This document shows positions 1 to 9,400 of a DNA stretch of 64,000 nucleotides, one piece after another; positions within the stretch are counted from its first letter, which is position 1, and each line of letters opens with the position of its first letter. Position numbers and translations under genes: made by a program. The notes below the pieces were generated by a model that worked only from the letters and a program-made list of their open reading frames with translations, ran no database searches and was not told where the DNA came from. Origin of the DNA: Candidatus Thiothrix anitrata (GTDB taxonomy: Bacteria; Pseudomonadota; Gammaproteobacteria; Thiotrichales; Thiotrichaceae). The stretch is taken from positions 1 to 64,000 of the forward strand of contig NZ_CP072800.1 of NCBI RefSeq assembly GCF_017901155.1, read 5' to 3'.

Positions 1-775
1 ATGTATCCCTTTTGGAATCCTTTTCATCCTCTGTACTACTCAATCCTTCCGCACGCAATACTGGTAACGGCAACATCTCTAACGTACCGCCCAAACGATG
101 TACCTCCTCACATAATTTTTCCATGCGTTCATCCATGAGATGGATATGATCCAGCATCCGATTCATGGTATTAGCAATGGGGTCAGGCATGTCTTGGGTT
201 GCCCCATAAGCATCAAAACCCATTTTCTGAGCAATTTCTTCGCGGCGTTTTTCTTGCGGTTTTCGCGGAGTCACAATACGCCCCGGAATACCGGTGACTG
301 TCGCGCCTTCGGGTACATTTTTTACCACTACTGCGTTGGAACCAACCCGTGCGCCGTTAGCTAACGTAATTGGCCCCAGAATTTTCGCCCCCGCACCAAC
401 CACAACATCATTGCCTAACGTAGGGTGGCGTTTACCCTTTTGCCAGCTTGTGCCGCCTAAAGTTACGCCGTGATAAAGGGTGCAATCGTCGCCGATTTCT
501 GCGGTTTCACCGATAACCACCCCCATGCCGTGGTCGATGAAAAAGCGTCGCCCGATGGTCGCGCCGGGGTGGATTTCAATCCCGGTGAATAATCGTGCTA
601 TGTTGGATAACACCCGTGCCAACCATTTGAAACCACTACGCCACAACCAATGACTACCCCGATGGATAATGACTGCATGGATACCGGGATAGGTGGTGAT
701 GATTTCAAAGACATTACGCGCGGCGGGGTCACGCTCAAAGATGCAGTAAATGTCTTCACGGATGCGCTCGAACAT
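1..775 (-). CDS. cysE: Serine O-acetyltransferase (C-terminus cut by window edge)
   Basis: Transfers acetyl from acetyl-CoA to L-serine, the first step of cysteine synthesis, in the cytosol. The frame is open from ATG at 775 to the edge (258 codons, no stop seen). An N-terminal helical part is followed by a left-handed beta-helix of hexapeptide repeats (about residues 65-165), including [22 protein letters not shown] and [10 protein letters not shown]. The His of DHGMG and the YHG His are the expected active-site positions. GAGG lies 7 nt before the ATG. It is the shorter CysE/EpsC type, and the tail after residue 170 is polar. It is divergent from smpB. Confident of family; the exact C-terminus is outside the window. 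Confidence 0.93.
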   Translation of the reverse strand, partial: MFERIREDIYCIFERDPAARNVFEIITTYPGIHAVIIHRGSHWLWRSGFKWLARVLSNIARLFTGIEIHPGATIGRRFFIDHGMGVVIGETAEIGDDCTLYHGVTLGGTSWQKGKRHPTLGNDVVVGAGAKILGPITLANGARVGSNAVVVKNVPEGATVTGIPGRIVTPRKPQEKRREEIAQKMGFDAYGATQDMPDPIANTMNRMLDHIHLMDERMEKLCEEVHRLGGTLEMLPLPVLRAEGLSSTEDEKDSKRDT

Positions 776-990
776 GGCTTTCCTCGGTTATGGGAATTTT
801 CAAGCGGTGTAGTATGCCTGTATCGGTGTTATCTCGCCAATCTCAGGCAATTTTCGGATGCAAACAACAGGCCTATCTCTCAACACGTGCGCGTCCTGCC
901 ATACGGTTAACCGAATTCTGTGCAGAATCCTGCAATTGTGTGGCGTTTACGGTTATCATTCCCTACTTTAACGCTACTGCATCAGAGATC

Positions 991-1473
991 ATGGCTAAAT
1001 CGACCAAGAAAAAAAGCTCCCCCGGCAGCAAAACCATTGCCCTCAACAAACAGGCACGCCACGACTATTACATCGAACAGACCTTCGAGGCCGGTTTAGT
1101 GCTGCAAGGTTGGGAAGTGAAAAGCCTGCGTGACGGGCGCATCCAGATGAAAGAAAGCTACGTGATCATGGAAAAAGGCGAAGCGTTCCTGTTCGGTGCG
1201 CACATCAGTGCCCTGCTGTCAGCGTCCACACACGTTATTCCTGACTCGGTGCGCACCCGCAAACTGCTGCTGCACGGCACCGAAATCGTGCGCATCAACA
1301 ACGCCGTTGACCGCAAAGGTTACGCCATCGTGCCACTGGCAATGTACTGGAAAAACAACCGTGTCAAAGTCGAAATCGGCTTAGGCAAAGGCAAGCAGTT
1401 ACACGATAAGCGCGACACCGAAAAAGCACGCGATTGGGGTCGTGAAAAAGACCGGATTATGAAGCGTCATTAA
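991..1473 (+). CDS. smpB: SsrA-binding protein SmpB
   Basis: Binds tmRNA and delivers it to stalled ribosomes for trans-translation. 160 residues, normal length. The frame extends upstream to 790, but the family begins at [10 protein letters not shown], so ATG 991 is chosen. Visible family motifs: [32 protein letters not shown], the GAHIS segment, and the basic tail [13 protein letters not shown] that enters the decoding centre. No tmRNA gene is recognisable next to it. It is divergent from cysE with a 215-bp spacer. Confidence 0.95.
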   Translation: MAKSTKKKSSPGSKTIALNKQARHDYYIEQTFEAGLVLQGWEVKSLRDGRIQMKESYVIMEKGEAFLFGAHISALLSASTHVIPDSVRTRKLLLHGTEIVRINNAVDRKGYAIVPLAMYWKNNRVKVEIGLGKGKQLHDKRDTEKARDWGREKDRIMKRH

Positions 1474-1601
1474 TCTAAAGACAGGCGTTGTCATAGAAAT
1501 GTGCCGCATCACACTAGGAAGTGCTATTATTCGAGTGATACTGGAACTTGTGGAGTTTCTATCCGTCCAATATACACGCTTTAAATGATGAGGAAAACCA
1601 G

Positions 1602-1979
1602 ATGACACTAAGAACCCTATTGTACGCGACAGTAGCGATGTTAAGTTTGGCTGGCTGTTACAATGAACACGCCGTTAACTCTGCGCATCATAATGTCAGT
1701 GGTGTCACTTCAAACACCCGCCCAGATGGGCAAGCAAGTGGTGGTCACGCAATAAATACAACCAACAGGGTTTGCACTATGGAAGCAAAGCAGTGCCCCG
1801 ATGGCAATTATGTTAGTCGTAACCCAATCTTAGGTTGCAACTTTGATCCATGCCCCTCCAGCCCCTACACCAACGAGACACCCAGATTCAACTGCCCAAC
1901 TGATGTTAAGCAATGTCCCGACGGCAGTGCCGTAATGCGTATCCCTGAAAACAACTGCGCATTCGCAGCTTGCCCATAA
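1602..1979 (+). CDS. Small cysteine-rich lipoprotein with two Kazal-like CPDG repeats
   Basis: 125 residues. The start at ATG 1602 is chosen because AGGA precedes it and because it gives a lipoprotein signal peptide ending in the lipobox LAGC (Cys about residue 18), so the mature protein should be anchored in the outer or inner membrane facing the periplasm. After a polar linker there are two copies of one motif, roughly C-x4-KQCPDG-x2-V-x-R-x5-C-x-F-x2-CP (CTMEAKQCPDGNYVSR and CPTDVKQCPDGSAVMR). Similar spacing is known from Kazal-type modules and from many uncharacterised environmental lipoproteins. Function is unknown. It converges on a secreted trypsin-like protease gene, so a protease-inhibitor role is possible but unproven. 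Confidence 0.7.
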   Translation: MTLRTLLYATVAMLSLAGCYNEHAVNSAHHNVSGVTSNTRPDGQASGGHAINTTNRVCTMEAKQCPDGNYVSRNPILGCNFDPCPSSPYTNETPRFNCPTDVKQCPDGSAVMRIPENNCAFAACP

Positions 1980-1988
1980 AACACCAAC

Positions 1989-2013
1989 GGCTCTTGGATC
2001 AAACCCAAGAGCC
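1989..2013. terminator. Hairpin between convergent lipoprotein and protease genes
   Basis: Perfect 9-bp stem GGCTCTTGG / CCAAGAGCC with a 7-nt loop, placed 10 nt after the lipoprotein stop and 24 nt before the protease stop. The U-tract is poor on both strands (GTTTT on the minus side), so an intrinsic terminator is likely but not certain. Confidence 0.5.
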
Positions 2014-2036
2014 TAACAAAGCAACCGACTACGCTA

Positions 2037-3278
2037 TCACTTACAACCCGGAGAGCTTGAAGTTGGGCATACAGCTGCAACTAGCTTAACGATATTATTA
2101 CTGGTGAAGGGACTGGCACCTTGAGCCTTAGGAGTGGTACTGGTATATCCCCAACTCGTTGTCCCTACCACAGCATTGGTATTAGCCTCTGACCCAACTG
2201 ATGTTCCGGACAAAGAGGCACGTTCACCAAAATTAACTAACCAAGGCCCCCCACTTGACCCCCCCGTCTGCCGAGAACCCATAATGCTGTTATTGACACT
2301 AGTAGATGCAACATAGGCCTCTGCATCAGTCCGTTGCATTTTTTGCCCGCCGTCATGCGATCCGGGATATCCCAACTGGGTAATAAGTGCCAACCCCTTC
2401 AGTCCAGAACCGGTAAAGCCATAACCATTCCATCCGTACCCAAACCAACCCGTGCGATGACCTGCATACTTGTTAGACTGTGGGGCTAAACGGATAACAG
2501 CAACGTCATTCTCACAAACAACCCCTCTGGTACTGCACCGATCCGTACCCTCGAAATAGGACTTCATCAAATATATTCGAGATGCATTCCAAGTACCGTA
2601 AGGTGCTGTTCCATTATAGTAGGCGGGAACATACTTCACGTCAGTGTAGTATCGTTTTTTACCAAACTCAGCAACACAATGCGCCGCAGTCACGACAACA
2701 CCCGGCTTAATTAAAGATGCTGAACACACGTATGAGCTAGAACCCTTCTTAAAGAAAAGCTTTCCAGCCCTCCGGTAATAATCAAATTTAGAGGCTTGCA
2801 ACGCCGAACTGGTGCCCATGCGAGCATCAACCCGTGTTGTAGTGAAGGGCAAATTTTGACTACCATACTCCATGGAATCAACACCGCCATCACCTTCACT
2901 AACTGCTGACTGAGCCGCCTTTGACAACCGATTAGCTGACACTAAAACTTGTGGTGAAAGTTGGCCGTTCCCTGTTCCACCGATAGTACTACCTGGCGCA
3001 CCCGGAAAGCCCACCCCCAAAGCAGCAGAAACGTCTTTATCAGGGAGATCATTCGACAACGGTAACGGCAGAGCTTTAGCATTAGCGTAATCAATCTCCC
3101 CTTTATGAACGACAGCTTGTGAAATAACGGCTGCACCAGCCCTAACACTGGAACCTGTTCCAACATTACCGCCATCAACACCACCCTCACTGGCCAGCGC
3201 GATGGAGCTAAAACACCCTAAAACGAAACCCACTCCACACACTGACAGGATCGGAAAACTTTTGCTTAACTTAGACAT
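2037..3278 (-). CDS. Secreted trypsin-like serine protease
   Basis: 413 residues from ATG 3278, chosen over GTG 3287 because GGGAG sits 8 nt upstream and because the family signal peptide then starts MSKLSKSFPILSV and ends near ALA|SEGG. A polar propeptide-like stretch of about 130 residues follows. The S1 catalytic domain then shows CSASLIKPGVVVTAAHC (catalytic His), CENDVAVIRLAP (catalytic Asp) and TGGSSGGPWLVNFG (catalytic Ser). Several Cys suggest disulfides and an extracytoplasmic site. The substrate cannot be told from sequence. The gene converges on the CPDG-repeat lipoprotein. All three catalytic residues are present, so it is expected to be active. Confidence 0.85.
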   Translation of the reverse strand: MSKLSKSFPILSVCGVGFVLGCFSSIALASEGGVDGGNVGTGSSVRAGAAVISQAVVHKGEIDYANAKALPLPLSNDLPDKDVSAALGVGFPGAPGSTIGGTGNGQLSPQVLVSANRLSKAAQSAVSEGDGGVDSMEYGSQNLPFTTTRVDARMGTSSALQASKFDYYRRAGKLFFKKGSSSYVCSASLIKPGVVVTAAHCVAEFGKKRYYTDVKYVPAYYNGTAPYGTWNASRIYLMKSYFEGTDRCSTRGVVCENDVAVIRLAPQSNKYAGHRTGWFGYGWNGYGFTGSGLKGLALITQLGYPGSHDGGQKMQRTDAEAYVASTSVNNSIMGSRQTGGSSGGPWLVNFGERASLSGTSVGSEANTNAVVGTTSWGYTSTTPKAQGASPFTSNNIVKLVAAVCPTSSSPGCK

Positions 3279-3718
3279 GACACCCACTCCCTACTGATTA
3301 AAAAACCAACGAGAAAATGCGTCGAGAATCAAGAATGCAGCACGCAGCACTAAACAAGCGCACGCCACCAGTAATCAGCAGCCCAAAACATTCCTCGCAC
3401 TTTCAGACTAGCATTCTAATTATCGGAAATCAACGAAAACGATACCTCAAACAAGTCAACAAAATCATCTATAATCTATAAAATCAATGAATTGAAATAA
3501 TTCCGCGATTGCTTATCATCAAATCAATCACGATCTCTTTATTCCCCGATTTCCAAGCTTTGTAGCAGCAAATCAGAATAAAATTCTTGATCGTCACGTA
3601 AACAGGAAATTCACCGCATTAATTGTGAAGACTATATGATGTAGGTCACACGTTGGACGGACGATTTCTTTATGGCATCTTATGAAATTCGCCTACGATA
3701 ATTTTCAGATTTTGCCTG
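3279..3718. other. AT-rich intergenic region, no gene seen
   Basis: 440 bp between the start of the protease gene and the end of moaE. It is visibly richer in A and T than the flanking genes and should hold the protease promoter on the minus strand, but no clear -35/-10 pair stood out. No ORF, RNA or repeat is supported. Confidence 0.5.
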
Positions 3719-4159
3719 CTACTTCGGCGTATTCTTTTCCACCCAACGCACCGAACCATCCGCTAACGTTTCGCGCTTCCAAAACGGCGCGGCGTGTTTA
3801 AGGGTTTCCATGATCTCGCGGCACGCTGCAAACGCCGCCGCACGGTGTGCCGACCACACCGCCACCAAGACAATCGGTTCGGCGGGGGTTAACTCCCCTA
3901 CTCTATGCACCACCAAGGCGGCATCCAGCGACCATTTCACCATCGCTTGTTGGGTCAATTCGGTTAACTGACGCTGGGTCATGCCGGGGTAATGCTCTAA
4001 AAACATCCCGGTAACATCATCGCCTTCGTTAAAATCACGCATTGTCCCCACGAAAACCGCAGTCGCGCCGGAACGGGTATTCGCCGCTTGCGTGGACTGC
4101 CATTGCGACAGCATTTGCCAAGGGTCAAACGCCGCCTCACGCACTTCCACATGGATCAT
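3719..4159 (-). CDS. moaE: Molybdopterin synthase catalytic subunit MoaE
   Basis: Large subunit of MPT synthase, which inserts the two dithiolene sulfurs into precursor Z (cyclic pyranopterin monophosphate) during molybdenum cofactor synthesis. 146 residues, usual length. Family motifs are GATAVFVGTMRDFNEGDDV, LEHYPGM, VVHRVGEL, WSAHRAAAFAACREIM, and near the C-terminus the lysine-rich APFWKRE with the catalytic Lys. It starts 1 nt after the moaD stop, so the two are translationally coupled in the order moaD-moaE. Confidence 0.95.
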   Translation of the reverse strand: MIHVEVREAAFDPWQMLSQWQSTQAANTRSGATAVFVGTMRDFNEGDDVTGMFLEHYPGMTQRQLTELTQQAMVKWSLDAALVVHRVGELTPAEPIVLVAVWSAHRAAAFAACREIMETLKHAAPFWKRETLADGSVRWVEKNTPK

Positions 4160-4160
4160 C

Positions 4161-4394
4161 TTAACCTCCGGTCACGGGCGGAAAAAACGCCACTTCATCA
4201 CCGGCTTGCACCAGCGTTTCCAGATTCGCATACGCCTGATTAACTGAAACCAGCACATTCACAGGCAATGCCGCCCCACCGCTGCTGCGCTGCCAGACCT
4301 CGTGCGCAGTTAACGACACATCGGTATCAATGCTGGCTTGGGCTTTTCCCAAACGTTCGCGCAGACTGGCGAAAAATAATACATTAATCGGCAT
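4161..4394 (-). CDS. moaD: Molybdopterin synthase sulfur carrier subunit MoaD
   Basis: 77-residue ubiquitin-fold protein ending in VTGG; the terminal Gly is adenylated and thiocarboxylated (by MoeB and a sulfurtransferase, not in this window) to supply sulfur to MoaE. It starts MPINVLFFASLRERLG, with GAGGA upstream. It is divergent from recQ with only 26 bp between the two start codons, so the promoters must overlap or lie inside the opposing genes. Confidence 0.94.
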   Translation of the reverse strand: MPINVLFFASLRERLGKAQASIDTDVSLTAHEVWQRSSGGAALPVNVLVSVNQAYANLETLVQAGDEVAFFPPVTGG

Positions 4395-4420
4395 AATGTC
4401 CTCGAAAAGGTGATGAAACC

Positions 4421-6331
4421 GTGATGATGATACCTCAGCCGCCTATCGCCCGACCACGCGCTGTTGTAGGTACTCCCATCGCACCCTACAATACCCCCAT
4501 GCAACGTGCCTACCACATTCTCAACAATACCTACGGCTACGCCGATTTTCGCCTGAACCAGCGCGATATTATCGGCTCATTGCTGCAAGCTCATGATGTC
4601 CTCGCGCTGATGCCTACGGGCGGCGGCAAATCGCTGTGTTACCAGATTCCGGCTTTGGTGCGCGATGGCGTGGGCATTATCGTGTCGCCGCTGATTGCGT
4701 TGATGCAGGATCAGGTGGATGCATTGCTGCAACTCGGCATTCGAGCGGCTTACCTCAATTCGACGCTGAACTTCGGTGCGGTGCAGCGGGTGGAACGCGA
4801 ATTGCTGGCAGGTGAAATCGACCTGCTTTATGTTGCGCCTGAACGCTTGCTCAGCGAAAAAATGCTGCCCTTGCTGGAACGTTTGCATTCCAACGTTGGT
4901 ATCAGCCTGTTCGCTATCGACGAAGCGCATTGTGTGTCGCAATGGGGGCATGATTTCCGCCCGGAATATCAGCAATTGTCGCTGCTGGCGGAACGTTTCC
5001 CCGGTGTGCCACGCATTGCACTGACGGCGACAGCGGATCAGCGTACCCGTCAAGAAATCATTGAGCAGTTGCGTCTGCAACGCGCCGATATTTACGTCAA
5101 TAGCTTTGACCGCCCGAATATCCACTACACCATCCAGCAGGGACAGCAAGCGCGGCAACAATTGTGGCAGTTTATCGACGCGCATCATTCGCAGGATGCC
5201 GGGATTGTGTACTGCTTGTCGCGCAAAAAGGTCGAAGACACCGCCGCATGGCTGGCGCAACAGGGGCGCACCGCGTTGCCGTATCACGCGGGGATGGATG
5301 CGGATACGCGCCGTAATCACCAACAACGTTTCCTGCGCGAAGAGGGCGTGATCATCGTTGCTACCATTGCGTTCGGCATGGGTATCGACAAGCCGGATGT
5401 GCGTTTCGTGGCGCATTTGAGCCTGCCGAAAAGCATCGAAGCCTACTATCAGGAAACCGGGCGAGCGGGGCGCGACGGTTTGCCCGCGAATGCGTGGATG
5501 GCGTATGGCCTGCAAGATGTCATCACTTTGCGCCAGATGATGCTGGAATCCACCGCCAGCGAGCAGCAAAAGCGCATCGAACACCACAAGCTGCAAGCCA
5601 TGTTGGGCTTGTGCGAAATGACCACCTGCCGCCGCCAAGCGTTGTTGAGCTACTTTGGTGAACCTACACCGCAACCGTGTGGCAATTGCGATAATTGCCG
5701 GAATCCGCCGGAAGTGTGGGAGGCAGCGGTGGCGGCGCAAAAAGCCTTGTCGTGCGTGTACCGCACCGGGCAGCGTTTCGGGGTGAATTACATTATCGAG
5801 GTGTTGCTGGGCAAGGATGATGAGCGCATCCGCCAGTTTCGCCACGAGCAGCTTTCCACTTTTGGGATTGGCAAGGAACATTCGGAGGCGGAATGGCGCA
5901 ATATTTTCCGCCAATTGATTGCGCTGGGGTATTTGACGGTAGATGTCGACGGGCATGGCGGCTTGCGTCTGACCGATAACGCCCGCCCGTTATTGCGTGG
6001 GGAAATCGAGCTGCATTTGCGCAAGGAACAGAAGCGCGAACGGGTGCGGCGTGATCGTGTGCGGGGTGATCCTGTCGCCAAACCTCGGTTTAACCGCGAT
6101 ACCATGCCCATTGAGGTCGAAGCCTTGTGGGAAGCCTTGCGTGCGCTGCGACTACGCTTGGCACAGGAGCAGGGAGTGCCGCCGTATGTTATTTTCCACG
6201 ATTCCACCTTGCTGCAAATGGCGGATGAACGCCCGCAAACGCTGGAGGCGATGCGGGGTATTGCGGGGATTGGGGAGCGTAAGTTGGCGCAGTATGGGCA
6301 GGCGTTTTTGGAGGTGGTGTTGGGGGCGTGA
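4421..6331 (+). CDS. recQ: ATP-dependent DNA helicase RecQ
   Basis: 3'-5' superfamily-2 helicase in recombination and repair. 636 residues from GTG 4421 (AAGGTGAT upstream); an inner ATG at 4499 gives 610, nearer to E. coli length, but has no visible ribosome site. Domains: Walker A MPTGGGKS (Lys70), DEAH box [19 protein letters not shown], helicase C with YHAGM and [10 protein letters not shown], a zinc-binding Cys cluster (CEMTTCRR ... CGNCDNC), RQC winged helix, and a C-terminal HRDC domain (about 560-636, [12 protein letters not shown] ... [11 protein letters not shown]). The 3' third, covering RQC and HRDC, has a second copy at 11499-12020. Confidence 0.95.
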   Translation: MMMIPQPPIARPRAVVGTPIAPYNTPMQRAYHILNNTYGYADFRLNQRDIIGSLLQAHDVLALMPTGGGKSLCYQIPALVRDGVGIIVSPLIALMQDQVDALLQLGIRAAYLNSTLNFGAVQRVERELLAGEIDLLYVAPERLLSEKMLPLLERLHSNVGISLFAIDEAHCVSQWGHDFRPEYQQLSLLAERFPGVPRIALTATADQRTRQEIIEQLRLQRADIYVNSFDRPNIHYTIQQGQQARQQLWQFIDAHHSQDAGIVYCLSRKKVEDTAAWLAQQGRTALPYHAGMDADTRRNHQQRFLREEGVIIVATIAFGMGIDKPDVRFVAHLSLPKSIEAYYQETGRAGRDGLPANAWMAYGLQDVITLRQMMLESTASEQQKRIEHHKLQAMLGLCEMTTCRRQALLSYFGEPTPQPCGNCDNCRNPPEVWEAAVAAQKALSCVYRTGQRFGVNYIIEVLLGKDDERIRQFRHEQLSTFGIGKEHSEAEWRNIFRQLIALGYLTVDVDGHGGLRLTDNARPLLRGEIELHLRKEQKRERVRRDRVRGDPVAKPRFNRDTMPIEVEALWEALRALRLRLAQEQGVPPYVIFHDSTLLQMADERPQTLEAMRGIAGIGERKLAQYGQAFLEVVLGA

Positions 6332-6353
6332 AGGGAATGCTGCGGCTGCGCCG

Positions 6354-6395
6354 TTAACCCCCCATCCCCAGCCCTTCCCCCGCAAGGGGTGAAGG
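6354..6395. repeat. G/C-tract palindromic dispersed repeat, copy A
   Basis: Core CCCTTCCCCCGCAAGGGG with flanking CCCCATCCCCAG, just after recQ. It is in inverse orientation to copy B 55 bp further on; a third copy lies before rsmA. It has the look of a REP-type element. The A/B pair sits between convergent genes and could pair as a long hairpin terminating both. Confidence 0.6.
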
Positions 6396-6449
6396 GAGCA
6401 AGCTGCACTATTTTCAAAGTTTGGCACTTGCCTGTCAGCCGTGTTCTTG

Positions 6450-6493
6450 GCCCCTGCCCCCCTTGCGGGGGAAGGGGTTGGGGATGGGGGGGA
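6450..6493. repeat. G/C-tract palindromic dispersed repeat, copy B
   Basis: CCCCCCTTGCGGGGGAAGGG followed by GTTGGGGATGGGGGG. Inverted relative to copy A (6354-6395) and in the same orientation as copy C (15444-15483). It ends a few bases before the stop codon of the TIR-CHAT-STAND gene. Confidence 0.6.
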
Positions 6494-6498
6494 TTCTT

Positions 6499-9400
6499 CT
6501 ACTCCTCCAACCCCTCCAACAACAAAACCAACTCCGCCGCAAACGAGTAGTGCAACCCCTCATCCTCCGCCAAAGCCAAATCCCGCTCCCCAGCGATAAT
6601 CGCTTGCAGCTTGTGCAGGAAGTTTTTGTTTTGTTGCCATCCATCTTGCTCAAGCAATGATTCAATTACAGGCACAAATTTTTCACCCTCACCTTGGGAC
6701 ATTGCCTGCAAAATATCAAAGCACAAACGCCCGCCACCTTCATGATTCTCCCCACCATCCCGCCGATACGCCAGATACGCCGCCAGTGCCTGTTGCCGTG
6801 CCTCGCGGGCTGCTAGTGGATTGCCGCTGGCTTGTTCCAGATCGTGCAGGATGTTCCATGTTTTCCACGGTTCAGCCGCATGACCAAATGCCTGCTTGCA
6901 CTCAATCGCCCGTAACAGTTCCGGGCGGGCTTCGTCATAGCGTTGGAGTTTGATCAAGGTGGCTGCGAGGTTGTTACGTGCAACACCCTCATAGCGCAAA
7001 TCCCCCAACGCCACATGCACGCTCGCTGCCTGCCGATAAAAACTCACTGCCTGTTCCGGGCGATTCCATTCATTATAAAGATTGCCCAGTTCACCCAAGC
7101 TACTCGCTTCCCCCGCCTTATTGCCTTGCTGGCTGTTAATCGACAGGGACTGCCGATATGCCTGTTCAGCCTGCGCAAAGTCGCCTGTATCCTTGTGCGT
7201 CAGCCCGATCAGATGCCAAATCGTTGCCACTGTATTCGGTTCATCCAGTTGCTGAAACAGTGCCAGTGCTTGCTGATAGCCTTGCCGGGCATCAGCATAG
7301 CGTTTTTGCAACAGCCGTACCGAAGCAAGCTGACTTTTGCCTACCGCAACACTGCGTGTGTCTTCCAATTTTTCACCGCGTTTAATGCTTTCCTCATAAG
7401 CCGCTGCCGCCGCGTCCAGTTGCCCCAAGACTCGCAGGCAATCGCCCTGTTCCGCCAAAACTACTGAAGCCATCCTTGCCCCGCTTTCCCCCAAGGCTTC
7501 AAAACGCCGTTGCGCTTCCTGCAAATAGGGCAAGGCTTGCGCGGCTGCTCCGCCTGTTTGCAATACCCGCCCTAACATGAAGTGTGCTATCGCTAGATCG
7601 TAATCTGCATCGGCATACGCTTGTTCCCCAGCCTGCTGGCATTGCTGCAACAAGGCTTGTGCTGCCTGAAAAGCGGCTTGCAGATCACCCTGTTGCAACA
7701 GGCGTTCAATGTTCATGCGTTCATTTTCAAAGCGGGCATGACTCCACTCGCTCAAAGCCTGCGCTGCCTGCTTGCGCCATGCCACCACCTGTGCCAGTGC
7801 TTGCTGTTGATGCAGATATTCCAGCAATTGCTCGACACTGCCTGCCTTGTCAATCACCACTTCCGCCAACATACTTCCGGCTTGCAAGTCCGCCATCAAT
7901 GTTTGCAGATAAGCCATCAGGTTGGGCAGTTCCAGTTGGGTGAGTTGTGCTTGCAGCTTGGTATCTTTGAATTTTTGCTGATAGAGAAAATCCACCAGTT
8001 GCCCCATCACTTCCCGCCAGCGTTGCCGATAACTCTCGCGCTGTTGTGCTGTCAGCCCCAAATCCAGCGTCGCAGGCAAGGCGGGATCAAGGCGGATGTA
8101 GCCGTAGTCGCCGATGGGTTGTGCCAGACCGACTTCGATCAGTGCTTGGACGATTTCGGTATTGCGTTCGGAATCGACACTCAACACATACTGCATTGAG
8201 TATCTACCACCGCCATCATGAAACACCGCCAACCCCGCAATCTGCTCCCGCACTTCCGGCGATAGCCGCCGCAGAGAGAGTTCGACGCTGGCGAACAGCG
8301 ACAGTTCGCGCTGCCCCGGATGGCGTTGTTCCAGCTCCTGCATGATCATCCGCACATTTGCGGTGGTCGCCGTCACCCCGCGCTGTGCCAGTTCCCGCGC
8401 CAGCAGCACCAACGCCCGCGCATGGCAACCGACCGATCCCACCAGATCGTCCACTTCCTGCGGCGACTTGCCCTGATCGTCATGGCGCAGGTGCAAACCT
8501 TCGTTGTTCATCACCTTCATCACCAACGCCTTGGCATCCGTCACGCTCAACGCCCCCAGCACAATCTCACGGGCTTTATGGTTGAACGGCGCGGGCAACG
8601 CCTCACGGGTAGTAAACAGAAGGTGGGAGAGAGGGAGCAGCTTCGCTAACACCCCCAACACCGCCGCCACATTCCCCTCATCCGCCAACAATGCCTCCAC
8701 ATTATCCACCACAATCAACACGCGCTCGTTTTCCAGCACTCGCCGGATTGCCTGCAAGGCTTGGTCGGTGTCGCTGGCATATTCCGCTGCAAAATTGTGA
8801 TTCGGGTTCACCAGTTGCTGGAGCAGTTGTTCCAGCACGTAGTCGGGGTGGGTGTACTGCTCAACACTGACGAAGGCGCACCGCTCGAAGCGGCGGCTTT
8901 GCACCAGCCACCGCGCCAGTTCCACCGCCAAAGTGGTTTTGCCCGCGCCACCCTGACCGCGCAGCACCGCATAGGTTTGTTGTTCCAGCAACCGCTCGAC
9001 TTGCAGCAATTCGCGGCTACGCCCGATGAAACTGTGCGGCGGCGGTTCGGGCAGCCTGCCCAGTCGCGTCTGGCGTTGTTGCGCCGTCATCAATTGCGCG
9101 GTGGCAGAAGGCAGCCGTGCGAACAACTGCGGGTCGTGCTGTTCCTGATACAAAATCGGCACAAACCAGTCCTGCAAGTGCAAATCGCCCGCGCCCGCAA
9201 TCGGCAGGCGGAACGTGTCGCGCATCAGCTCCGTTTGCCCCGCCAACATCGCCTTGCCAATGCGTTGCCCCTCTGCCAAGGTGCGGTAAAACTGCGTAAC
9301 GAAACGCTGCGCCGTTGCCACCAACACGCTATGCGACATGGCAACCACCGAGGCAATGCCTTCTTCCAGCAATTTCGCAGCCACCGACGCGCTGGGGTCG

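Noticed and set aside
991-1600. tmRNA gene expected near smpB
   Set aside because: No tRNA-Ala-like ends or tag reading frame could be recognised downstream; not reported.
3279-3718. Possible promoter pairs for the secreted protease
   Set aside because: Several TTGA- and TA-rich hexamers exist but none with good spacing; not strong enough to list.
4577-5956. 459-codon open frame antisense to recQ
   Set aside because: Shadow of the strongly biased recQ coding strand; no family resemblance and no ribosome site.
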